From assembly GCF_002101395.1 (NCBI RefSeq), contig NZ_CP019706.1, positions 930,001 to 994,000 on the forward strand: a DNA stretch of 64,000 nucleotides, written 5' to 3'. The DNA is from Pantoea alhagi. Its GTDB lineage: Bacteria > Pseudomonadota > Gammaproteobacteria > Enterobacterales > Enterobacteriaceae. Shown piece by piece: positions 53,430 through 62,672 of the stretch. The position numbers were made by a program, and so were the translations under genes. The first letter of the stretch is position 1. Every line of letters begins with the position of its first letter. The notes under the pieces are model-generated. The model did no database searches. It saw nothing but the letters and a program-made list of their open reading frames with translations, and was not told the origin of the DNA.

Positions 53430-53443
53430 GGTAACCGGTTTCA
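53430..53443 (-). promoter_or_regulatory. AscG-type operator upstream of ascFB
   Basis: On the minus strand TGAAACCGGTTACC, with the perfect 8-bp centre AACCGGTT (53433-53440). It closely resembles the AscG site TGAAACCGGTTTC of E. coli as I recall it. It lies 124 nt before ascF, on the ascF side of the right repeat, 809 bp from ascG itself. A weaker half-site-like ttaacggttt is at about 53348. Confidence 0.75.
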
Positions 53444-53562
53444 CATCAGATTGGTTATCCGCCAGAACAAGATCAACTGATATCGATTTTCGCGTTCAGG
53501 ATTTGTGATTACGATCGTGCTGACTCCTTTCAGTTTATTGTTCAGGAATTGCGGTGGGAGGG

Positions 53563-54184
53563 CTGAGTGGTTGTCTGAGACAGGAGTTGTACCGGTCGCA
53601 GGGGCTGAGTGGTTGTCTGAGACAGGTTCTGTGCCGACCGGGTGGCCGTGTGACTGGCTGGAACAGATTCCGTGCCGGTCGCGGGAGCTGAGTGACTGGT
53701 TGGAACAAATTCCGTGCCGGTCGCGGGAGGGCCGGGGCCATCGGCGGCACGGCATGCACCCATCCCTGGGGCCTCCGCCCGCGCCTTCCCTGGCGCGGGA
53801 GGTCCACCTCCCGGCCCCGGCCCTCCCACTCCCTCTAGCCCGTGCTTCGGGACTTAACCATTGAAACCCCTACAAATCAGCAATAGGCAGGCAGCTCACA
53901 ATTACGGGAAGCGGCAACAGGCGACGCGGCAGCTAAATTAGCGACGAACAGGCGACTCAGGAGTCAGGGAAGCGGCGGGCGGATCGTGGAGTAAAGCGTC
54001 CCGCGCCAGGGAAGGCGCGGGCCGAGCTGTCATGGATGACGTTTTTTGCGTCTTTACGGAACGGGCCGCCCGCCGCTGACGCCCCCGCACCCCAAGCACA
54101 CGCAACCGCGCCGCTGACGCCCCCGCATCCCCAGCCCACGCAACCACGCCGCTGACACCCTCGCAGCCCCCAGCCTGCCACCAA
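53563..54184 (-). repeat. Right copy of the GC-rich mosaic repeat, inverted
   Basis: The inverted counterpart of 49741-50400. Reading plus-strand left to right: four 42-bp tandem units (from 53563, 53605, 53647, 53688), the structured core 53725-53827, the middle conserved segment, and three units of about 38 bp sharing cgccgctgacgc (54071, 54109, 54147). Relative to the left copy it lacks one 30-bp unit of the middle segment and one outer unit. The arrays differ in sequence more than the core does. It separates ascG from the asc operator. Confidence 0.92.
53725..53827 (-). repeat. Structured core of the right repeat
   Basis: The same 103-bp core as at 50167-50269, in reverse orientation, with the same perfect 15-bp terminal inverted repeats (53725-53739, 53813-53827). 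Confidence 0.85.
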
Positions 54185-54251
54185 ACATAATCCGTAACCT
54201 TCACGCTAAAAATGTTTAGAATGAGCCGACAGGTCAGAGCGGGGAAAATCG

Positions 54252-55268
54252 ATGTCAACAATGCAGGAAGTGGCGAAAAAAGCGGGCGTCTCCAAAGCGA
54301 CCGTCTCTCGCGTACTATCAGGTAAAGGATACGTTAGCGAACAAACCCGTAAACAGGTCTTCGCTGCCATTGAAGCCGCTGGCTATCGCCCTAACCTGCT
54401 GGCGCGCAACCTCGCTACCAGCAAATCCCAGTGCATCGGCATGGTCGTCACCAACACCCTCTACAGCGGCAGCTACTTCAGCGAAATCCTCTCCCAGGCG
54501 GCGAAAAAAGTAGAAGAAAGCGGTCGCCAGCTCATTCTGGTCGACGGCAAACATAGCGCGCAACAGGAGCGCGAAGCGATCGAATTCCTGCTCGACCTGC
54601 GCTGCGATGCGATTGTTCTCTATCCGCGCTTCCTCAGCATTGACGAAATGGATGACATCATTGAACAAACGCGCCAGCCCATCGTGGTGGTCAATCGTCG
54701 GCTGCGTAAACATCACAGCCATTCCGTCTGCTGCGATCACAAAGGATCGGCCCTTAACGCCACCCAGGCGCTGATCGCGCGCGGCCACCAGCGGATCGCT
54801 TTCATCACCGGATCAATCGACTCCCCCACCGCCCTTGAGCGCCTCGCCGGTTACAAAGAGGCGCTGCGTCAGGCAGGCATCGCTGCCGATACGCGACTGA
54901 TCGTGGAAGGTAAATGGACGCCTGCCTGTGGAGCAAAAGCGGTAGCGCAACTGCTGGAACAACAAACCGCCTTCAGCGCGCTGATCGCCAGCAACGACGA
55001 CATGGCGGTGGGCGCGCTAAAACAGCTTGCCGTCGCCGGACTGGCAGTGCCGGAACAGGTCTCGCTGCTGGGCTTTGATGACATCCCCGTCGCACCCTTC
55101 TTACGCCCCGCGCTCTCCAGCGTAAAAGATCCGGTTACCGACATGATCCATGAAAGCATCAATCGCCTGATCGCCATGCTCGACGGCGGCGACATGCAAC
55201 TGCGCAACGACTTTGTTTCCGGGTTGATATTGCGTGAATCGGTAAGCGAAGCGCCCACGGCGGAATAA
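54252..55268 (+). CDS. ascG: AscG, LacI-family repressor of ascFB
   Basis: This 338-aa LacI/GalR repressor has an N-terminal helix-turn-helix (MQEVAKKAGVSKATVSRVLSG) and hinge helix (NLLARNLATS). The periplasmic-binding-protein-like core has ASNDDMAVGAL and LLGFDDIPVAPF. Length and sequence closely follow E. coli AscG (336 aa). It is divergent from ascFB as in E. coli, but 946 bp lie between the two start codons, most of it the right repeat element. Confidence 0.92.
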   Translation: MSTMQEVAKKAGVSKATVSRVLSGKGYVSEQTRKQVFAAIEAAGYRPNLLARNLATSKSQCIGMVVTNTLYSGSYFSEILSQAAKKVEESGRQLILVDGKHSAQQEREAIEFLLDLRCDAIVLYPRFLSIDEMDDIIEQTRQPIVVVNRRLRKHHSHSVCCDHKGSALNATQALIARGHQRIAFITGSIDSPTALERLAGYKEALRQAGIAADTRLIVEGKWTPACGAKAVAQLLEQQTAFSALIASNDDMAVGALKQLAVAGLAVPEQVSLLGFDDIPVAPFLRPALSSVKDPVTDMIHESINRLIAMLDGGDMQLRNDFVSGLILRESVSEAPTAE

Positions 55269-55381
55269 CCGCCTGCTCCTGGCTGGCCCGGCAGCCTGCT
55301 GACTCTGTTGCTATACTCTGCATCACTTAAATGGGTGGAGATGACCTTTACAGGCATCCTGTTCGGGAAAAAGGAGTCACG

Positions 55382-55954
55382 ATGCTGGTGCTGTGGAACA
55401 CCCTGATTGTGCTGGCCACCGTCGCCGCGATGGAAATCATCGCTACGCTGGCGCACAAATACATCATGCACGGCTGGGGCTGGGGCTGGCATCTCTCGCA
55501 TCACGAGCCACGCACCGGCTGGTTTGAAGTCAACGACCTGTACGCCGTGGTCTTTGCGCTGCTGGCGATTGCGCTGATTGCTATCGGTACTTCCGGCGTC
55601 TGGCCACTACAGTGGATCGGCGCGGGCATGACCCTCTACGGCGCGCTCTATTTCATGGTACATGATGGCCTGGTGCATCAGCGCTGGCCGTTTCGCTACA
55701 TTCCACGCCGTGGCTATCTGAAACGTCTCTATATGGCGCACCGCCTGCATCATGCGGTACGCGGCAAAGAAGATTGCGTCTCTTTCGGCTTCCTCTATGC
55801 GCCGCCGGTGGAAAAATTACAGGCCATTCTGCGCGAGCGAAACGTTAAAAAACCACGGGCGCAGAAAACTACAGCTTCGCGTGCCCGCTCTTCCGACGCG
55901 GGCGCTGCCACAGCTCAGGAGAACGCGGCGGCGGATTCTCAACGCGAGAGCTGA
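55382..55954 (+). CDS. crtZ: CrtZ, beta-carotene hydroxylase
   Basis: This 190-aa membrane di-iron hydroxylase has its histidine clusters in HKYIMH, HLSHH, HDGLVH and HRLHH, all present. It adds 3-hydroxyl groups to beta-carotene, giving zeaxanthin. Beyond the catalytic part the last ~30 residues are a low-complexity Ala/Arg/Ser/Gln tail encoded in the region that overlaps crtB. ATG 55382, behind AAAGGAG, is the family start. It is transcribed opposite to the other crt genes. Confidence 0.95.
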   Translation: MLVLWNTLIVLATVAAMEIIATLAHKYIMHGWGWGWHLSHHEPRTGWFEVNDLYAVVFALLAIALIAIGTSGVWPLQWIGAGMTLYGALYFMVHDGLVHQRWPFRYIPRRGYLKRLYMAHRLHHAVRGKEDCVSFGFLYAPPVEKLQAILRERNVKKPRAQKTTASRARSSDAGAATAQENAAADSQRES

Positions 55955-56819
55955 GCGCCAGCGCCGCACCCTTAATCAGTAAACCGATCTTCTCTGTGCG
56001 GCTGGTTCCCTGCCGCGTCTCCCAGGCGCGCGCACCCGCCGCGCTGACTTTCACACCAATCTCACGGTAAACGCCATGCGCCGAGGCGATCGCCCAGGCG
56101 GATCGCAGCGGCAAGCCGCTCAGTCCTGCCCGCGCCGACGCATAATAAGGCTCTGCCTGCGCGACCAGCCGCTGCGCCAGGTGCGCCAGATCTTCGCGCC
56201 GGGCCGGATCGAGAATATCGGCAGAGCGCATCCCTTTCTCGTCCAGCCACGCCTGCGGCAGATAACAGCGCCCCGCCTGCGCATCCTCAACGATATCGCG
56301 GGCAATATTGGTTAGCTGAAACGCCAGCCCTAAGTCACAGGCGCGATCCAGCACCGATTCGTCACGTACGCCCATCACCCGCGCCATCATCAGCCCCACC
56401 ACGCCCGCCACGTGATAGCAATAACGCAGCGTATCTGTGAAGGTCTCATAGTGTGTCTCGCGCACATCCATCGCAAAGCCTTCAAGATGATCGAAGGCCA
56501 GCTGCGGCGGGATGGTGTGACGGGTCGCCACCTCCTGAAAGGCGGCAAAGGCTGGCTCCTGCATCTCTGCACCGGCAAAGGCGCGCTGCGTCTCGATTTT
56601 CAGCATCTCCAGCCGCTGCGTTGCGCTGCCGCTGCTCACCGCCGGATGATGAAAACCCAGCACCTGTCCATCAATCACATCATCGCAATAGCGGCACCAG
56701 GCATAAAGCATCAGTGCGCTGCGACGCGTGCGGGCATCGAACAGCTTCGAGGCGGTGGCAAAACTCTTTGAGCCTGCCGCCATGGTTTCAGTGGCGTGAT
56801 CCATCAGCGTACTGTTCAT
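55869..56819 (-). CDS. crtB: CrtB, phytoene synthase
   Basis: This 316-aa squalene/phytoene synthase has both Asp-rich metal sites, CDDVID near residue 47 and NIARDIVEDAQ near 172. It condenses two geranylgeranyl diphosphates to phytoene. Last gene of the crtE operon; its ATG overlaps the crtI stop. Its 3' end overlaps the 3' end of the convergent crtZ by 86 bp, so its C-terminal ~28 residues (Arg/Pro/Ser-rich) share DNA with the CrtZ tail. Confidence 0.96.
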   Translation of the reverse strand: MNSTLMDHATETMAAGSKSFATASKLFDARTRRSALMLYAWCRYCDDVIDGQVLGFHHPAVSSGSATQRLEMLKIETQRAFAGAEMQEPAFAAFQEVATRHTIPPQLAFDHLEGFAMDVRETHYETFTDTLRYCYHVAGVVGLMMARVMGVRDESVLDRACDLGLAFQLTNIARDIVEDAQAGRCYLPQAWLDEKGMRSADILDPARREDLAHLAQRLVAQAEPYYASARAGLSGLPLRSAWAIASAHGVYREIGVKVSAAGARAWETRQGTSRTEKIGLLIKGAALALSSRVENPPPRSPELWQRPRRKSGHAKL

Positions 56820-58297
56820 CAGCGGAGCGCCTCCAGCATCAGGCCTGCGGTGGCTTTCGCCGAGCCGATCACGCCAGGGATCCCGGCGCCCGGATGCGTG
56901 CCCGCGCCCACCAGATAGAGATTGGGGATGCGGCTGTCGCGGTTATGCGGCCGGAACCAGGCGCTTTGGCGCAGTATGGGTTCAATGGAGAACGCCGACC
57001 CCTGATGCGCCCCCAACCGATCACGGAAATCAAACGGCGTAAACATCCGGTGCGTCACCAGCTGATCGCGCAGGCCCGGCATATAATGCTGCTCCAGATA
57101 AGCAAAAATACGATCGCGCAGACGCGGCCCCTCTACCGTCCAGTCGAGATTTGCCGTGCCCAGATGCGGCACCGGCGCCAGCACGTAGTAGCTGCCGCAG
57201 CCGGGCGGTGCCAGCGAAGGATCGGTAACGCAGGGCGCATGCAGATAAAGAGAAAAATCCTCTGACAGCGTGTCGTGATTAAAAATTTCTTCAATCAGCT
57301 CTTTATAACGCGGCCCAAAGCAGACGGTGTGATGCGCCAGCTGGCTGTGGTGGTGATTCAGCCCAAAGTAGAGCACAAACAGCGAGTTGCTCATCCGTTT
57401 GCGCTTCAGCTTAGTAGCGCGCGCCGCGCCAACCGGATGATGACCCAGCAGCTTTTCATAGGTGTGCACCACATCGGCATTGGAAGCCACCGCTGAGGTG
57501 GCAAAACGTCGTCCATCCGCCAGCGCGACCGCGCTGATGCGCGCGCCTTCCGCCTCCAGCTTTGTCACCTCTGCGTTCAGCTCCAGCTGGCCGCCAAGAT
57601 CCTGAAACAGCCGCACCATGCCCTGCACCAGCGCGCCGGTGCCGCCACGGGCGAACCAGACGCCCCACTCACGCTCCAGCGCGTGGATCAGCGTATAGAT
57701 CGACGAGGTGGCGAAGGGATTGCCGCCCACCAGCAGCGAATGAAAAGAGAACGCCTGACGCAGATGCTCATTCTCAATAAACTTCGCCACCATGCTGTAG
57801 ACGCTGCGCCACGCCTGCAGCCGGGCAAGCTGCGGCCCGGCGCGCAACATGTCGCGAAACGACAAAAACGGCACCGTGCCCAGCTTCAGATAACCCTCTT
57901 TAAACACCGCTCTGGAGTAATCCAGGAAGCGCCGGTAGCCCTCCACATCGCGCGGGTTAAAGCGCCGGATCTGCGCCTCCAGCCGCGCCTGATCGTTGTC
58001 ATAATCAAAGCGGTCGCCCGTTTCCCAGCACAAACGATAAAAAGGCGTTACCGGCAGCAGATCCACGTAATCCGCCATCTTTTTGCCCGCCAGGGTAAAC
58101 AGCTCTTCTATGGCGCTGGGATCGGTAATCACCGTTGGTCCGGCATCAAAGGTAAAGCCCCGATCCTGATAAACATAGGCGCGACCGCCAGGCTTATCGC
58201 GCTGTTCCAGCAATAAGGTTGGGATGCCTGCTGCCTGCAGGCGGATCGCTAAGGCCAGGCCGCCAAAACCGGCACCGATTACAATTGTTTTATTCAT
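56819..58297 (-). CDS. crtI: CrtI, phytoene desaturase
   Basis: This 492-aa FAD-dependent desaturase has an N-terminal dinucleotide motif VIGAGFGGLALAIRL and a C-terminal family signature GAGTHPGAGIPGVIGSAKATA. It carries out the four desaturations from phytoene to lycopene. ATG 58297 (MNKTIVIGAG) is the family start; the 19-codon upstream extension lies in crtY. It overlaps crtY by 8 nt and crtB by 1 base. Confidence 0.96.
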   Translation of the reverse strand: MNKTIVIGAGFGGLALAIRLQAAGIPTLLLEQRDKPGGRAYVYQDRGFTFDAGPTVITDPSAIEELFTLAGKKMADYVDLLPVTPFYRLCWETGDRFDYDNDQARLEAQIRRFNPRDVEGYRRFLDYSRAVFKEGYLKLGTVPFLSFRDMLRAGPQLARLQAWRSVYSMVAKFIENEHLRQAFSFHSLLVGGNPFATSSIYTLIHALEREWGVWFARGGTGALVQGMVRLFQDLGGQLELNAEVTKLEAEGARISAVALADGRRFATSAVASNADVVHTYEKLLGHHPVGAARATKLKRKRMSNSLFVLYFGLNHHHSQLAHHTVCFGPRYKELIEEIFNHDTLSEDFSLYLHAPCVTDPSLAPPGCGSYYVLAPVPHLGTANLDWTVEGPRLRDRIFAYLEQHYMPGLRDQLVTHRMFTPFDFRDRLGAHQGSAFSIEPILRQSAWFRPHNRDSRIPNLYLVGAGTHPGAGIPGVIGSAKATAGLMLEALR

Positions 58298-59468
58298 CAC
58301 TGAAAGCTCGCAGCCGTGGAGTTTGTTTAAGTATGGCTCGCAGGGCTTCACCAACCGGAACCGGTGGCTTCCCTGTCAGGATCCGTGCCATGTCGATCAG
58401 CTTGAGTTGACCGGCGTAAAAGCGGGCGATAAGCCCCTGATGGAGTCCATAAAAGCGCTGCATGACCTGCCAGCGGCGCTCAGGACGTCCGGCCAGGAAC
58501 AGCATGCGGTTAAGCAGGCGGAAAAAGCGCTGCCGCCGCCACTGCCGCTCAGCGTAATCCTGTATCAGGTGAAACAGCGCGGCGGAGGTCAGGTCGCGCT
58601 GCTGCGCAATAAGATCCGCCAGCGCCGCCGCCTGCGGCAGAGAGTAACCGGTGGTGGCGTGGAACAGCCCGGCACGCAGGCCGCTGCACGGCTGGCCCGC
58701 CTTCGCCTGCCAGAACGCACGATGATGGCCCGCCAGGGTAATCGGCAGGTTGCCCTGTTCTTCGCGCTGTAGCTGCGCCAGCTTCCAGCCCTGCTGCTGC
58801 GCGTAATCACGGATATGCTGGCGCGCCCGATCGCTGCCCAGCGTGGCCCGATCGATATAGTGTGTATCTTCGATCAGCAGTTCGGTAGCAGAGAGCGGCA
58901 GCGTATAAACAAAACGGTAGCCCGCCGCCTGATCCACCGTGGCATCCATCAGAATTGGACGCGTCAGCCCGTGCGGCTCGCTGAGCTGCCACTGCTGCCC
59001 TAAAAATGCCTGGAAGCCTGCCGTCAGATGCGGGCTGGGCTGATAGCCGCGCCCGTCGATCACCGCCGCCGCGCTGAGCCTCTGCCCGTCAGCCAGCGTG
59101 ACCGATTGTGGCGTCACGTCACTGACCGCCGTCTGCGTCAGCAGATTATCCCCCAGCGCCGGTGCGATAACCGCCGCAAAGCGTTCTGAGGTAATGCTGA
59201 GATAGTCGTTATCCAGCGTGCGGCTCAGCGCCGGAAAGCGCACGTCATAGCCCTGCCAGCGGTGCGCTACCAGCGGTGCCAGCCATTGATGCTGTTCGGG
59301 TGTGATATCGTCCTGATGGAACGACCAGGTATGGTTGCCGCCCGGCTGCGCCCCCGCCTCCAGCATCAGCACATGCAGATCCGGCCGCTGCTGGTGCAGC
59401 CGCCAGGCGATAAGACCGTTAGCCAGCCCGCCGCCAACTAAAATCAGATCCCAGTGCGGTTTTATCAT
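58290..59468 (-). CDS. crtY: CrtY, lycopene beta-cyclase
   Basis: This 392-aa flavoprotein cyclase has the N-terminal nucleotide-binding motif LILVGGGLANGLIAWRL and segments typical of bacterial CrtY (NHTWSFHQDD, RGLFHATTGYSLPQA-like region). It forms both beta rings of beta-carotene. It overlaps crtX by 4 nt upstream. Confidence 0.95.
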   Translation of the reverse strand: MIKPHWDLILVGGGLANGLIAWRLHQQRPDLHVLMLEAGAQPGGNHTWSFHQDDITPEQHQWLAPLVAHRWQGYDVRFPALSRTLDNDYLSITSERFAAVIAPALGDNLLTQTAVSDVTPQSVTLADGQRLSAAAVIDGRGYQPSPHLTAGFQAFLGQQWQLSEPHGLTRPILMDATVDQAAGYRFVYTLPLSATELLIEDTHYIDRATLGSDRARQHIRDYAQQQGWKLAQLQREEQGNLPITLAGHHRAFWQAKAGQPCSGLRAGLFHATTGYSLPQAAALADLIAQQRDLTSAALFHLIQDYAERQWRRQRFFRLLNRMLFLAGRPERRWQVMQRFYGLHQGLIARFYAGQLKLIDMARILTGKPPVPVGEALRAILKQTPRLRAFSDE

Positions 59469-60730
59469 GCTGCCCCCGCCAGTACCGGACGCCCGGCGTC
59501 CAGCGCCTGCTCGGCGATTTGCGCTGCCAGCGCCGCGCCGCCTGCCTGCTGGAGCTGCGGCTGCATCGCCATCAGCCGCTGACGATAGCCGTTGTCGCTT
59601 AACAGTGTGGTGAGGTGGTCTGCCAGCGTGTGGCTGCTGGCAAAGCGCGATGCCCGGCGGCCAATGCCGCAGTAGTCCACACGCGCCGCCACGCCCGGCT
59701 GATCGAAGGCCAGCGGGATCGCCAGTACCGGCGTGGCGCTGGCGATAGCATCCATCACGGTATTTAATCCGCCGTGGGTGATCACCGCCTGCGCCTGGCT
59801 CAGCACCGCAGGCTGATCGGCAAAATCGGTGACCTGAGCGCCGTATGCTGCCAGCTTCGCGGCCTGCGAGGCGTTCAGCCCGCCGCAGTGCGCGATCAGC
59901 AGCCGCACGTTTATCTGCCGACAGGCCTGAGCAATCCGCTGAAATAAGCGATAGCGATGTCCCTGTAGCGTGCCCAGCGAAGCGAACACCAGCGGCGGAT
60001 TGGTCGCCGCCTCCATTGCCAGCGGCGCGGAATGCGCATGGCGTAGCGGCCCCACCGCATGAAAACAGTCCGGCAGCCGACGAGGAAAATCAAACGCCGG
60101 CAGCGTCTGGCTGATCTGCGCCAGCGGCGACAGGCATTCATGCAGCCCCCGCCGCTTGCCCAGCCCCAGCGCGCGCGCATGACGGGCGATCACCTCGCCC
60201 TGAGGGCGCATCAGCCAGTCATAGACGCGGGTACTGGAGGCATAAAGCTTTTTGCTGCGCGCGTCGGTGGCGTAGTTAAATGGCATCACCGGCAGCGGGA
60301 TAGTCTCATCGCGATTCACCGGCAGCGCACAGGCCACCGACACGAACGGCAGCCCCAGCGCCTCGGCAACCAGCCCGCCCGCCGCCTCCATCTGATCGAC
60401 GATCAGCCCGTCCACGCCCAGTTTTTTCAGCGCGGCGGGCAGGTCGCGACACAGCATGTCGGTGGTCTGCGCCAGATCGTTAATCAACCTGAAGATGCCC
60501 GGCCCGGAAGGCTGTGCCGTAAGCTGTAGCGTGCGCGCCAGGCTGCCCGGCGGATGGCTGCGTTCGCCAACCACGTAAAAGCCGATGCGCGCATCGTTAA
60601 GCAGCGTGCGCGCCTCCGCCTGTTGAATAAAGGTGATGCGATGCCCGCGCTCCAGCAGCTGTTGTGCCAGCGCTTCCAGCGCCCGCACATGACTGTAAAG
60701 CGGCGGTGCGATAATGGCGTAGTGACTCAT
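59465..60730 (-). CDS. crtX: CrtX, zeaxanthin glucosyltransferase
   Basis: This 421-aa GT1-type glycosyltransferase has the C-terminal nucleotide-sugar motif VITHGGLNTVMDAIASATPV and the following PLAFDQPGVAARV. It glucosylates zeaxanthin to the mono- and diglucosides that give Pantoea its yellow, membrane-located pigment. It overlaps both neighbours by 4 nt. Confidence 0.95.
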   Translation of the reverse strand: MSHYAIIAPPLYSHVRALEALAQQLLERGHRITFIQQAEARTLLNDARIGFYVVGERSHPPGSLARTLQLTAQPSGPGIFRLINDLAQTTDMLCRDLPAALKKLGVDGLIVDQMEAAGGLVAEALGLPFVSVACALPVNRDETIPLPVMPFNYATDARSKKLYASSTRVYDWLMRPQGEVIARHARALGLGKRRGLHECLSPLAQISQTLPAFDFPRRLPDCFHAVGPLRHAHSAPLAMEAATNPPLVFASLGTLQGHRYRLFQRIAQACRQINVRLLIAHCGGLNASQAAKLAAYGAQVTDFADQPAVLSQAQAVITHGGLNTVMDAIASATPVLAIPLAFDQPGVAARVDYCGIGRRASRFASSHTLADHLTTLLSDNGYRQRLMAMQPQLQQAGGAALAAQIAEQALDAGRPVLAGAA

Positions 60731-61755
60731 GGATTGCGTACCAGCGTTGCCTGCCGCAGCGCGTTAAGCGTGGCGCTGCCGGTACAGAAGCAGGCTACCC
60801 GTAGCTGATCGATAACCACCTGAAAGTGTTCGGCCACTGCCGCGCTGGAGACGGTAGCGCTGCTCAGCACCCCCGCTGCCTGCCCCACCAGCATTGCGCC
60901 CAGACGCAGCGCTTTCGCCACGTCGATGCCGTCGCTAACGCCGCCCGATGCGATTAACGGCATCTGCGGCAGCGCCTGATGGAGATCGCTCAGCGCCTGC
61001 GCGGTGGGGATCCCCCAGTCAGCAAAGGCCATCGCTACGGCGCGGGCATGCGGCGTGGCGGCGCGTTCGCCCTCTACCGCCGCCCAGCTGGTGCCGCCTG
61101 CGCCTGCCACATCCAGCATCGCCACGCCCGCATCCGCCAGCTGGCGCGCAACCGTAACCGAGAGACCCGCACCCACTTCTTTTACTACCACCGGCACAGG
61201 CAGTGCGTTAACCGTTTTCCCGATAGCCGCCAGCACGCCGCGCCAGTCACGGTCGCCGCCGCTCTGCAACGCCTCCTGAAGGGGATTCAGATGGATAATC
61301 AGCGCATCCGCTTCGATCATATCCACCGCCCGGCGCGCATAGTCCAGCCCTTCCCGGCTGGCGATCTGCGCCGCGCCGAGATTCGCCAGCAGCGCGATAT
61401 CCGGCGCGACCTGACGCAGTTCACGGGTCAGGCCCCAGTTATCAGGGCTTTCCAGCGCCACGCGCTGCGAACCGACGCCCATCGCCAGCCCCAGCGCCTG
61501 CGCCGCCTGTGCCAGATGCAGGTTAATGGTTTTCGCCCGGCTGGCTCCGCCGGTCATGGAGCTGATCAGCAGCGGCGCATGCAGCTTTTTGCCGAACAGC
61601 GCGCTGCTTAAGTCGATCTCATCAAGGTTCAGCTCTGGCATCGCACAATGCTCAAAACGCCACTGCGCAAAGCCGGTCGCCTGTTTTTTCACGCTACGGG
61701 CCGCATTCAGGACAATATCCAGATGATCGTTTTTGCGTTGGGTTAGATCCGTCAT
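60727..61755 (-). CDS. idi: Type II isopentenyl-diphosphate delta-isomerase (FMN-dependent)
   Basis: This 342-aa TIM-barrel flavoenzyme starts RKNDHLDIVL, with SMTGGA near residue 67 and ASGGVSDGIDVAKAL near 270 for FMN binding. It interconverts IPP and DMAPP, feeding CrtE. It is type II (Fni), unrelated to the type I enzyme common in enterobacteria, and its presence between crtE and crtX is characteristic of P. agglomerans-type clusters. ATG 61755 overlaps the crtE stop as TAATG; an in-frame GTG two codons upstream is less likely. Confidence 0.94.
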   Translation of the reverse strand: MTDLTQRKNDHLDIVLNAARSVKKQATGFAQWRFEHCAMPELNLDEIDLSSALFGKKLHAPLLISSMTGGASRAKTINLHLAQAAQALGLAMGVGSQRVALESPDNWGLTRELRQVAPDIALLANLGAAQIASREGLDYARRAVDMIEADALIIHLNPLQEALQSGGDRDWRGVLAAIGKTVNALPVPVVVKEVGAGLSVTVARQLADAGVAMLDVAGAGGTSWAAVEGERAATPHARAVAMAFADWGIPTAQALSDLHQALPQMPLIASGGVSDGIDVAKALRLGAMLVGQAAGVLSSATVSSAAVAEHFQVVIDQLRVACFCTGSATLNALRQATLVRNP

Positions 61756-62672
61756 TAACACTCCGGTAGCGATGAGATCCTGTTTTGGCTGAACAGCGCC
61801 ATCTGTTTATCAAACCAGGCGTGCATAAAACGTCGCGTGGAGGCACCCCGATCGCAGGCGCAGGAGAGATGCTCGTCGGCGCTGCGCAGATGATCGTGCA
61901 GCCGCTGATGTACCGCATCGGCGCCCAGCATCGCCACCAGCGTTGCTTTGCCGCTGTCTTTATTGATGTCTTTGCCGGTGCCGTTCAGGCCGTCGGCCAG
62001 GTCATCCATCAGCTGGAACGCCTGCCCCAGATCCTGGGCAAAACAGCGCAGCCGCTGACGTGCCTGCGGCGAGGCATTGGCGACGATCGCCGCCATTTGC
62101 AGCGTGGCATCGAACAGGCGGCTGGTTTTCAGTTCATTGGTAAGCAGGATAGTTTCGGCGCTGCGCGCTTCGCCGCTCTCATTTAGGTCAAGATACTGAC
62201 CCTGCACCAGCCCTTGCAGGCCCACAGCGGTAGAGAGTTCGGCAACCGCCTCGGCTTTACAGGCGGGCGACAGCGATTGCGCCTCTGCCACCACGCCGAA
62301 GGCGCGACTGAGCAGCGCCACCGCCGCCAGGATAGTGACGTTTTCGCCATACTGCCGATGGATGGTTGGGCGGCCCCGGCGCAGCTGGGCGTTATCCATG
62401 CAGGGCATATCATCCAGCATCAGCGAAGCGGCATGCACCATTTCCACGGCGCAGGCGAGGTCAAGCAGGCCGGGCTGTTCGATATCACAACCTAAATCGC
62501 GGGCGGCCAGCACCAGCAGCAGTGGACGCACACGCTTACCCGATGCCAGCGTCCCTTCGCGCATCGCGCTGTAGACCAGATCCTGTTGCTCACCGGCAGG
62601 CAGCAGCTGATCGAGGCGGTGTTGCAGCGCTTCACGTAGCGTCTGCAGTTCATCTTCATGATTGGCGTTCAT
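61755..62672 (-). CDS. crtE: CrtE, geranylgeranyl diphosphate synthase
   Basis: This 305-aa trans-prenyltransferase has the first Asp-rich motif in LMLDDMPCMDNA near residue 93 and the second in LMDDLADGLNGTGKD near residue 225. It makes the C20 precursor. First gene of the six-gene operon crtE-idi-crtX-crtY-crtI-crtB, all with overlapping stop/start codons. The 230 bp upstream should hold the promoter; I could not pick confident hexamers. Confidence 0.95.
   Translation of the reverse strand: MNANHEDELQTLREALQHRLDQLLPAGEQQDLVYSAMREGTLASGKRVRPLLLVLAARDLGCDIEQPGLLDLACAVEMVHAASLMLDDMPCMDNAQLRRGRPTIHRQYGENVTILAAVALLSRAFGVVAEAQSLSPACKAEAVAELSTAVGLQGLVQGQYLDLNESGEARSAETILLTNELKTSRLFDATLQMAAIVANASPQARQRLRCFAQDLGQAFQLMDDLADGLNGTGKDINKDSGKATLVAMLGADAVHQRLHDHLRSADEHLSCACDRGASTRRFMHAWFDKQMALFSQNRISSLPEC

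Noticed and set aside
53563..53724. Possible CRISPR array from regular 42-bp periodicity
   Set aside because: Whole units repeat with scattered differences and there are no unique spacers between constant repeats; no cas genes nearby.
53505..53864. A 119-aa frame with 14-residue repeats in the right GC-rich repeat
   Set aside because: The 42-bp unit length automatically gives in-frame repeats; the left copy has 41-bp units that break frame, so coding is not selected.
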